Assembly (NCBI GenBank): GCA_015501585.1
Contig: JADNRY010000547.1
Span: forward strand, 1 to 39,441
DNA from: Rhodocollybia butyracea
Lineage: Eukaryota; Basidiomycota; Agaricomycetes; Agaricales; Omphalotaceae
DNA: 39,441 bases
Direction of reading: 5' to 3'
Shown here piece after piece: positions 1 through 8,813 of the stretch (positions are counted from its first letter, which is position 1; each line of letters opens with the position of its first letter). The notes under the pieces are model-generated. The model saw nothing but the letters and a program-made list of their open reading frames with translations, had not been told where the DNA came from and made no database searches. A program made the translations under genes and the position numbers.

Positions 1-2848
1 AGGGCGAGAGCATGGACAATCTCTCGTCTAGCTTGATCAGCAACGCTCATCTGTGAGATATTGGCGTTTTCGCTAAGTATCGCAATGAGAACGTATAAAA
101 CTTCTTCTACCATGCCATTGAGCTGGGTGGAGTCATACACAGGATGATGCAAGGCGAAGGGTCCACCAGAGAAGAATGGCAAAAGACCAAAACGGTCGAG
201 GATGGTGACTATGACTGTGTTTGGGTCAAGGATGACTAGTGCAACTTGAAGAATAAAGAGATCCTGGTCATAGCAAAGTTCTCTCAACATGAAGTCTCGG
301 TAGTGAAGTAGTTGACCGCGAATGGCAAAGCCGTTACGGACCCAGAGGCCGCATCGTATCTGCGCGATCATCGATAGAACTAGAGAATATCTCATAAGCG
401 TAGTGTCGACCAAGCAGGAAAGATAGAAAACCCCACCTCTTAACGGAAAATCTACAACAGTTAGAATTGCATGCTCACTAGCGACCCTCATAACTACTTC
501 CCTCACCCCGCCTTCCACACCGACCTCCCTCCTTAGTCTACTCTCTTCCAATACATCGACATGTTTGAATAGTTCCGCCAACAGCCAATGTAGTGAATGA
601 TGAAAGCTCACCCATCCTTCCAAGACGTCAAATTTCACAATCTGATAGAGGGCACCACCGAAGAAGACAGTGTGGAACTGTACTTTTCCATTCCCAAATC
701 CGTTCGTACCGAATTTCTCCTCGGTGCAAACCATCAGTATGTGATGGACTACAGTTTGAATAGCTGCGACAAGCTCTCCAGCACCCGCCACAGGCCCAGA
801 AATTTGGGCAGAACCAGTGCCACTGCCAGCACCCCTCCCGACGCCAAATGCTGCACCATAAGCTTTGATGACTCTCCCTAAGCTCAGCGTAACATTGAAG
901 ACACTAATCCACGCGTCTCCCTCAAATTCTACATGGCCTCCCACCATACGCTTGTTCGGATTGACACCCATGAATAGCTGGCATGTTTTGGCGAACTGGG
1001 ATATGTACAGATGCGGATTAGATGCAATAAGCCTTTGCACAGGGGCGTTGGATATGAGGTAGCGCAGATCAGAAAAGACAGGCATGAATCGTTTCGATTT
1101 GAAGGGAAAAGAGTCAGGGTCGAGGGTTTGCTCAACGGAATTCTGAGAGGAGGTAGTGCCCACATGAGTAAGTGGCGGGTAAACAATGTGCTTGTCGATG
1201 ATTTGGTTCGTGAAGAAGGACGTGATAATGGCAAGGAGCCGTGTAATGAGTTTGTGGTTTCGGACTATATGAGAGGCAACGGAGGGAACGGTAAAGAGCT
1301 GTAGGGCAAAGTATTTGATAGATGTTTCGGCCTCACGGTCTACCAGAAGATACGCGTCGATAACACGGTGATAGACACGAGCAAAGTGACCGGCTACAGG
1401 CGGGAATTAACAAAAAGTGATTAATCGGTATAATAACATACCAACGGCTAGCTTGTGGTCCCTGCTCACAGTAAGTACGGAGGTGTAGATCTCTTTTAAG
1501 CTGAGACGAGGCTTCTTCCATAATCTCGTGTGAGAGAGAAAGAGGTGATCGATCCGAGTAGGATTGGGCACATCCGTTAGAGCATGAAGTCCATGTGAAT
1601 TGTATCCATACGATGTATGATTGTCCCTCTTCCTTGGTGAAAGCAGTTCCTCCGCAATGACTTCTTTGAGCATCAGAGTGTCCGTTCCAAGACGGCTCTG
1701 CGTCAGATCCAACAGCCACTCGATGATGACAGACACGACTTGCTCCCTGAATGTATCGTATGCGCGCCGCATAGTAACACCAAGGTCGATCTGCGTTATG
1801 CTTTGGGCAATATCCAGTAGTCGTGGAACATCAGATCCCATTTCAACGATGTCTCTGCCATTCTCGTCGATGCGATTTGCACACTCGGATGCCTCTTCCC
1901 TCGTTCGCCCTGTTACATCCATGAGAAGCTTGATGACCTCGTCAAAAGAGTGTTTGTCGTCATTCCAGATCATTATACAGTACTGGTCTTTCATCATCGG
2001 ATCAGCAGAAGGTTGTAGTCGCAAATCTGCCTCGTTAGATGGTACTGAAGGATCGTCGGGAGAGAAGTCGAGTGTATCCAGGATAAAGTCGAGAGCATAA
2101 CCGACAGTCCGGTTCATAAGCTCGCGTAATTCTGGAGGAACAGAGACGCGATAAGGATAGTTCTTGACGGGCTGTGGAATGGCACCCGAGATATTTTTTG
2201 ATAGTCTCGGCGTTTCTGGAGAAGATACGGATGTCTCTGCGGTAGAAGGGGCGGGGGGATGATATGGACAGTTTATTGAGCGACGCCAGGCTTCGTCGTC
2301 ACCGCAATCGCAACATCCCCCCGATTGTTGGGCAATGAAAAAGCTCACATTGTGATCCTTGTGATCAGTGGCGTGAAAACACCTTGAACACAGTACACAG
2401 CTGTCGTCCAACGCACAGTCTCTGCAGCAAAAATTGAATAATCTTTCGGAGATCGAATAGGACACGCTACTTACTTGCACCGAAAACAAGGCTCGCCCTT
2501 CTTCAAAATATGAGCACAAGGTCTTCCAGGAATCATCGGCGCTTCCTTTCCAGCCCCACAGAAACCCAACTTAGTCTGAACTTCACTCAACATCGCATTC
2601 AGTGGTAGACTAGAGTTAGAATTTGGCAGAAATACGTGAGCATAAGGACCCCAGAAAGAGTCATAAAGTTCTGAGAGAATTTCTGCGCGTGTGGCGGAGG
2701 TAAAGGTATATTTTCGTGAACCAGGCATTGTTTCCAAAACAAAACGCAGGTGAGATAGAGGGTCTGAGGTTCTATCTCGCGGATTCATTGACGATGGAAG
2801 AAACAATTTGGAAGGAAAGAAAGCCGAGAGAGACATTTGCTCAGACAA
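1..2848 (-). CDS. UBR1: UBR1-type N-recognin E3 ubiquitin ligase, N-terminal part (partial)
   Basis: N-end-rule ubiquitin ligase that reads destabilising N-terminal residues and targets the proteins for proteasomal degradation. Exons read 2848-2475, 2421-1442, 1393-437 and 379 to the window edge; introns of 53, 48 and 57 bp have GT-AG ends. About 896 codons are visible, roughly half of a usual UBR1, so the RING and C-terminal domains lie outside. The UBR box (about residues 110-180) shows the expected Cys/His ladder, including CVLCSRCF, HKDH and CCDCGDDEAW; its first intron falls inside CFRC|KDCA. A ClpS-like domain follows (about 270-350; key stretch IMIWNDDKHSFDEVI), which binds bulky hydrophobic N-termini. 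WVRNGFAIRGQLLHYRD near the edge is a conserved UBR1 core motif. The start at 2848 is the first ATG; later in-frame Met codons are possible. The 57-bp intron is a multiple of three without a stop, so its retention would not break the frame; splicing gives the more family-like join. Confidence 0.93.
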
Positions 2849-4614
2849 TGAAGAGGAGAAAGCATATTAAGCACGCGCTGACGCAATCATCACGAGTTCG
2901 GGCCGGGGCGTCTAATCTCTCTCTTCCACCCCGATATCGGTTTCATTTTCACTATTCCACAGCCCTCGTATGAGATATCTTGACGCTTTTTGCGAAAGAT
3001 GATGCCTGTCCGAGAAAGATCATTATTTTGCTGGAGAGCCGAAAGTTACGAGTAATACCGTGGTCCGTCCCGGGTTGTCAAAAATTTCCCGGCACTCAGA
3101 TGAAGGTCCGAACCTATCGAAGTCATTATTCCAGTGTTATAGGAAGCAAAGTGTTCATGATTAGATTGCACAAACCCTCAAAAACTACATCCGACAGCTA
3201 CGAAGGATAAACGAAAACCTGTACCTGTACCTCTGGCTGTCTTAATTGGAACATGCGAATTACCTCCGCCGTTGAGCAAGTCATTTCATCTCGATACACC
3301 AAACTCGGAGCATTCTTTGAGAGTCGCAGAGAGAATAGTATGCTTAAAGAGCGGAGCTTACTTGGCTTGGCCTAGCTTGCTATCCCTCTATTTGATCAAG
3401 CTTAGGTGACGCCGAAGATCCTCGTCGTTGGAGTGGACGGTACGTTGTGTGGGTCATGGACTAGTCCTAGGCTCTACCATGGTTGGACGCTGTGGCGACG
3501 AAATTTCAAGAGGATTTGGTGTGGAACAAGAAAAATCCCTGGTGGGGGTTCCATATGGAAAGTATGACAAAGGGTTGGACCAGCTTTGATCGGGCATGAG
3601 TACCACGAAACTTCATTGGAACCAGAACGTCGATTGCTTCTGTGGCGAAGGACACGCTCTACACGCATGCCCGGTGCGGGGCTGCTGCACGGGTTTTGCC
3701 GCACATCAGGCGTGAAGCAAGTGTAGTAGCCTTCCACTAGGTTACGCAATGCTCAATTTATCAAAAAGAAAAACCTCAAAAAGATGAAAGTGTGCTAGAA
3801 GGCTTATAAGGATGTGAAGATTTGGTAGGCGGATGCAGATCACGATCCTGACCCGATGGCCCAGTGGTTAAAATGGGGATTTTCACATAGAGTTGAAACG
3901 TTGAAGCTGAAGAAATAGTTCAGATAAGCGTTCTTAGTATAACAGAGCTGACACCGGCTGCAAGACACTTCTCCAGAACCTCCACATCGATGCTTTTAAC
4001 TAGTATCCAGAAAAGCTCCCCATTTTCAATCATCAAGGGTGTAATTCGAGTCATGGAACTCATTCGAGCCTTTGGATCTTCCACTTTTTACTTCAGAGTC
4101 CCCCAGACATCATTTCCATCATATTCTCCTGGCAGTGATCATAGGATTTCCGATGAACAAAAGAGTATTCTTCCGGTTTCGGAGTGAAGACATTGTACAG
4201 TGGTCATCATCATTACTGTTTCTCACTAGTCTTATCTTTTGAACTATAAAATGCAAGTTGGGATGGATGGCCTACACTGTGCATATCCTTAGAATCGTAA
4301 ATGTGCTGAGGAATCACAACAGTACATCCTCATAGTCGCGCACGTCGCAGGCAAGATTGGCGATTATTGAATCGAGCGATAGACTGCAACTTAATTCTTC
4401 AAGTGCTTTGTACTGGTATCTACTGGCGGATCGCGAACAAGTATCGTACTTGTTTGTGATATATAAACCCAACAACGTGATGTCTCAGCAAACTGAATAA
4501 AAAACGCGTCTGTGACATGCACGTGTGCAGTCAAGATGTGACCTTTCATTTTTCCCCCGTTTTGTCTTCTCGCTTAGTCCTGCTCGTCCTTTCTCTTCTT
4601 CCAAGGCTTTTAAA
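2849..4614. other. Intergenic spacer, no gene recognised
   Basis: About 1.77 kb between the divergent UBR1 and RING genes, so it should hold both promoters. The open frames here are short and show no family motif. A short stretch near 3857 resembles a tRNA A box but no tRNA folds around it. Confidence 0.5.
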
Positions 4615-6952
4615 ATGGAATGCTCAATCTGCCTCTTATTTCCCACTAAACCTGTTTGTCCCCCATGTGGTGAGTTATACAGTATAGTCAACACACAAGA
4701 AACTCGCTAATCTTCATTACTTCCAGCATCAGCAATTTCACACAAATGTAAACCGTATAATTGCATACTCGGTGTAATCAAAACGCCTATACATACCCCA
4801 TCATACCTTGCCAAGATTTGATCAATCATACTCGTAGTATAATCATTATACCTGATTATACCCAGTTATACACAGCTATACATTGCTATGATGGGCTGTA
4901 CCAGCACTAGGATTTAGCTTATTACAAGGCCTTAAGCTTTAACTTCTTGTTGCCAAAGCATTCCGTGAAAATTTCAAGTGTCAATGATGAACTTTTACTA
5001 CTAGTAGTGAACTCGAAGAGTGGACACAACATTTGAAAACAACTAAGTCAAGTGGCCGGCACTTGATGATCTCGTGACAGCTACCAAACGCTACTGTACA
5101 GGTCAATCTCACGGTTTTTCTCCTGACTTTTCTTTTTTCTGTTCTCTCATCACTCGTCGCCCGCCCGTCGCTGAACGCCCATGCCAACTATTTATCGATA
5201 TTACAACTGAAGGATACTCAAGCAAACTTTAACAGCATCAAGATCACAGATGATGAACAACTGAGGTTCTCGTTGCTTGGGTGAGTGGTCTTCCATACTC
5301 CGACTATCTTTTTATCTAATGTAAACAACTTCTTGTAATCCAGGATATCATTCTCTGTGATCGTGTCTCTCTTTCCTAGTCTCTGTGGCTGTTTGAGAGA
5401 TCAAGGGCTTCAGTACGTCTTATTTTTCTCCGCTTTGAACAAGTCTCTAACTTTGTTTAAACTTTTTCAGGTCTTCGAAGTGCTCAGGAGTTATCTCTTC
5501 ATTTGGTTGTTTCGGGTTTTGGAGGTTCCGAAGGTGATCTGTTCAAAGTCTCGGTACGTTTTTTTTTCTTGTTTAAACAAGCTCTTGATTCCGATTTTCA
5601 AGTCTTCAATGTGTTCAAGAGATATTGGGAACGAGGATAGGCTGAATATCGGCGGCAAGGGTATATGTGGCTGTCGTGGAGTTTTCTTTACTTGCATGTA
5701 TCTCATAACCTATGTACAGTAGTAGAGCATTGAGCGGTAGTGTACCAAAGCAATAATGATTATTTTTCGTCCTTCTTTCACTGTTTTAATGTATAATGAG
5801 CAATAATAAGTGAAAACTGGACCTATAATATTGGTATGAGTGAGTATAATGAGGTATAATGCTGTATAATGACAAGGCATAATCAGTATAAAGAGCGGTA
5901 TAATCAGACAAAATCGGGTGTGTAAATATGCATAATGAGCTATAATGAGGCATTTCCATTATGCACTCGGGGGTCTATACATACCCGAATATACCTCCCG
6001 ATAATTGTATAATCAGGCGTGATCCGCATGTATACACGCCAATCATACCTGATCACAATTGTGGAGAAATGCTGATGAGGTCACATCTACTGTAAAAATC
6101 ATGCTTGTTCGAGTACATTGTCTCAGCCCAAAACAACAATAACGCTTCTTGCCCTACTTGTAGGCTTTTATCCGGTTGGTACGTGGTGATTGAAACGCGT
6201 CTGTTAATCAAGCTAAATTGTGTCTTCTTAGTTACTCCCGAGGTTCGATGCTTTCATTACGCTAGGCGACCTCAGAAAAAAGATAATCTTCCTCATATTC
6301 ATAGTTATTGATGCTCCCCAGCCATGTACGACCCTTTATCACACCCAGCGTTAGGCGCGTATACATCGATGGACCCGCTCAGTCTCAGACCCTCCAACAA
6401 GAGCTTTCTGCTGCACAAAATGAGGTCAAAATCCTTACCCAGGAGTCCGCACAGCTTAGAACATCATACGCTTCGAAAAAACGCAAGTTTGAAGAAGCAG
6501 AACGAGGATGGAAGGATAAACACGATCAGCTTACTATGTCCTATTCTGCGAAGAAACTCGAACTTAAACAGCTTTCCCAAGAGATGACAAAAAGAAACCA
6601 GGATTTAGCTGTAACAGCCAGATTGCAGACAAACGAACTTGCCCGCATAAGGCGCGAGAGAGCTGCTTGGATTCAAAAGTATGGTGAAGTCAAGGCGAAG
6701 GTTAGTGAACAATATACTATGGACATGATGGAAACAAAGCTGTTGAAAGATAAAGAACGACGTGCGAAGGAAGACGCCCAATTATGGAAGAACAGATACC
6801 TCGCTCTACAGAGCGCCCTGGTAACAAATCACACCTGGTACATTTTTCTTGGACTTTGAGAGTTACAGTACTCAATTTTTGTCAATTTTACCTTTCAGAA
6901 CTCAGGCTCCTTGAAGTTCCAACTTGAAACCGCGACACAGAGTTTAATATGA
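4615..6952 (+). CDS. RING-finger / coiled-coil protein, putative E3 ubiquitin ligase, with transposon in intron 1 and a frame break
   Basis: Exons are inferred at 4615-4669, 6080-6174, 6232-6242, 6305-6820 and 6899-6952 (about 242 residues). Exon 1 gives the start of a C3HC4 RING (CSIC, then CPPC). Exon 2 continues with GHIYC and ends with CPTCR, so the split RING joins correctly across intron 1. Exon 3 is an 11-nt microexon supplying VTPE, a stretch usual after this kind of RING. The rest is a Lys/Glu-rich coiled coil of about 170 residues. Two oddities: intron 1 is 1410 bp, because a DNA transposon sits at its acceptor; and inside exon 2 the run AAAAA at about 6094-6098 puts HIYC and the following CLFEY in different frames (8 nt between Cys codons where canonical C-x2-C needs 6). 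So the copy is either frameshifted or carries a homopolymer error. Substrate unknown. Confidence 0.7.
4843..5900. repeat. Inverted arrays of the ATTATAC / GTATAAT motif
   Basis: On the left side of the element (about 4843-4890) several copies of ATTATAC or TTATAC follow each other at spacings of about 9-12 bp. On the right side (about 5790-5900, with outliers to about 6030) the same heptamer recurs as GTATAAT, again closely spaced. The opposite orientation at the two ends fits subterminal transposase-binding repeats of a DNA transposon. Confidence 0.6.
5200..5720 (+). other. Exon/intron-like duplicated segment inside the transposon
   Basis: Two blocks resemble each other: from about 5410 (GTACGTCTT, a Py-rich stretch with TTTAAAC, TTTCAG, then TCTTCGAAGTGCTCA) and from about 5556 (GTACGTTTT, GTTTAAAC, TTTTCAAG, then TCTTCAATGTGTTCA). 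Each looks like donor, short intron, acceptor and start of exon. An upstream candidate intron runs from about 5280 to 5342. Joined exons give no protein family I recognise. It could be a captured host gene fragment. Confidence 0.3.
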
Positions 6953-7779
6953 CGGTGAGTCTTGGACCATTGCTCTGCTCCCAGTGGTTGATTGATCTAA
7001 TTTGTAGATACCAGAAACCAGAACCCAAAGGACCATTACTCTTCTACTCAAGCATTCTTGATATTTTTATATTCTTCATTTTGATTTATTCTTCATTTCC
7101 ATCGATTGGTGATTCTGAACCTATATAGCGTCCTGTGACTATTTGCCTAATAAACCGAGTTTCCCCTCCAAGGAAGTGTTGGTTATGGTGTCCAATGGGA
7201 GGTAGTGTGCCGACCGCCTCGAATCAGATCAATATCCATTACCATCCCTGTTTCTAAACTCAAGCCAACTATTGCTTTTTGACACTACTTTGATAACTGA
7301 CGATCAGCCGTGTCGGCGAAACGAGTCACATATCCTGTTTCTCGTTAATTTCAGCAGCAACTACTCCATGTATATACCAACTTTATTTATGTTGCAAGGA
7401 GTAGATGCCAGCTTAAGGCCTGGAGTATACGATCAGCGAAGTATAACTTGTAAAGCTTGATATAACGATGCTACTTAGAAGTTTCTCTGGTACTCCGCAT
7501 TCTAGTTCCAAGAGACCTAATACCTCATACGTAGTCTCGATCATCAATGAAGAGACGGCCACCAAAATCATGAAAGCAGTCGGATTGGGTGGGTAATGCC
7601 GTTTTAATCTTACACTGGTGAATGGTACCGGTCACTATGTTCATATATGGCATTCCGGGCCACTGTAGAACGTCCTTATGTTGAACGACGCAGGTTTGAA
7701 TGACGCCGAAGCAGCATACTACAACGATTGTTTCTCACCTTGATCAAGCACTCTTGATAACGAAATTAACGAATGCATA
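6953..7779. other. Spacer, no gene recognised
   Basis: About 830 bp downstream of the RING gene. A GTGAGT...TTTGTAG pair just after the stop could be an intron in the 3' untranslated region. Short open frames only. Confidence 0.4.
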
Positions 7780-8172
7780 CTAGACCCATTGCAAGTCTGA
7801 TGAGCGATGATAGCTATCGTAGCCCTTGTACCTGACTGCAAAAACAAGGTCCAAAAGTTCATACATCCAAACTTGTCCAGGCTTGTCCGGGGTCGATGGG
7901 AAGTTCTGCGGGTTGGTTTTCAAGATATTGATCAACTCGCCATGCGATACAGAAAGCAAGCCTCGTTTTACTCGAGGAGTAGTGACTTCCCAGAATGGAA
8001 CACACATAGTGACAAAGGCATGTAAAGAACGAAGCCATGAATGTAAAGCCAGGCGTCGATCCGTTGAGAGAGCAGCTAGAACGCATGCAATTCCGCAACC
8101 ATAGCCGATGCATGGACGATTAGCCGATTCGGGGATGTTTGACCAATACGCCTCCCATTCCTGTCCTCGCAT
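7780..8172 (-). CDS. Hypothetical open frame, perhaps one exon of an unrecognised gene
   Basis: A 130-residue frame with balanced composition, reading MRGQEWEAYWSNIPES at its start and a hydrophobic run around GYGCGIACVLAAL. I do not recognise a family. Two further minus-strand frames lie just upstream (8259-8441 and 8438-8629), and a third stretch around 8330-8450 reads well in another frame, so this may be the last exon of a spliced minus-strand gene beginning near 8629. No convincing splice set could be assembled, so it could equally be chance or a decayed gene. Confidence 0.25.
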   Translation of the reverse strand: MRGQEWEAYWSNIPESANRPCIGYGCGIACVLAALSTDRRLALHSWLRSLHAFVTMCVPFWEVTTPRVKRGLLSVSHGELINILKTNPQNFPSTPDKPGQVWMYELLDLVFAVRYKGYDSYHRSSDLQWV

Positions 8173-8813
8173 AAAGTCTGTCTGAAGTTATTCACTGAGG
8201 TCCATATAATGGCTTGGATATTCATCGTCGAATCACGGTTTTCTAGATGGACGAACAATTAGCGAGTTAAAGTGGCAGAGGACCTCTGATATTTCAGGGA
8301 TTTTCTTTCAGTACGGGGGTCAAAAGAATGATATAGACATCCTTTCATATAATGTGTGAAGGGCGTAGATGAAAACAAGGCTGAATTCATCCACAGAGGC
8401 AAATTGGGGATAACATAGGTATTGATTAAGAACGAGGTCAAATTTGTGATCGAAAGCCAGGTCTTTTGTATGATGCAGACGTTACAAGGGAAGGAGGATG
8501 ACTTCCGCCGGTTATCGAAAACGAAGATCCTTCAGCGACCTGTCCAGTGATGGAGCGATCTTTATCCGGTCCCAAATCGGAGTTTCTGACCCGTGAAGTC
8601 TTTGTTTTCCAGTTCATGTGTTCCATCATGCTAGCTAAAAGGAAGATAGGAGACCATACATATTGACAGAGTCACGACAATGTAACATCATCTGATATGT
8701 AAAAGGTAACAAGTCACGTTTATTCATTCATACTTACCCAGAGCCACCTTGCCTCTGTCTCTTCGGAAACAAATTGGACTTTAATCTATAGAATTTCCAA
8801 GCCATTAGGCCCA
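8173..8813. other. Spacer with short minus-strand open frames
   Basis: Contains the open frames mentioned for the hypothetical gene at 7780-8172 and the 5' region of the membrane RING gene. No family motif, RNA gene or terminal repeat was seen. Confidence 0.35.

Larger units (their letters stand above)
4727..6077. mobile_element. Non-autonomous DNA transposon (1351 bp) inserted at a splice acceptor
   Basis: The left end reads CATCAGCAATTTCACACAA and the right end, reverse-complemented, reads CATCAGCATTTCTCCACAA: imperfect terminal inverted repeats of about 19 bp. Both ends abut the dinucleotide AG (4725-4726 and 6078-6079), the only target duplication visible. Removing the element plus one AG gives TTACTTCCAG|GTCAC, a good splice acceptor with a nearby branch-like GCTAAT. 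Subterminal regions on both sides carry many copies of ATTATAC in opposite orientation. No transposase is recognisable; the interior has only a short exon/intron-like segment. The superfamily cannot be named from a 2-bp AG duplication. Confidence 0.75.

Noticed and set aside
3850..3925. tRNA-like A box (TGGCCCAGTGGTTAAAATGGGG) followed by GTTGAAAC
   Set aside because: No acceptor stem, anticodon stem or proper B box can be paired; at most a fragment of a tRNA-derived repeat.
4672..4850. Alternative exon 2 for the RING gene starting at 4727
   Set aside because: It lacks the needed GH and C-x2-C residues and soon stops at a TGA; its sequence is the left end of the transposon.
5357..5722. 121-residue plus-strand open frame in the transposon
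   Set aside because: It runs through two intron-like blocks with donor and acceptor signals, has biased hydrophobic composition, and matches no transposase motif.
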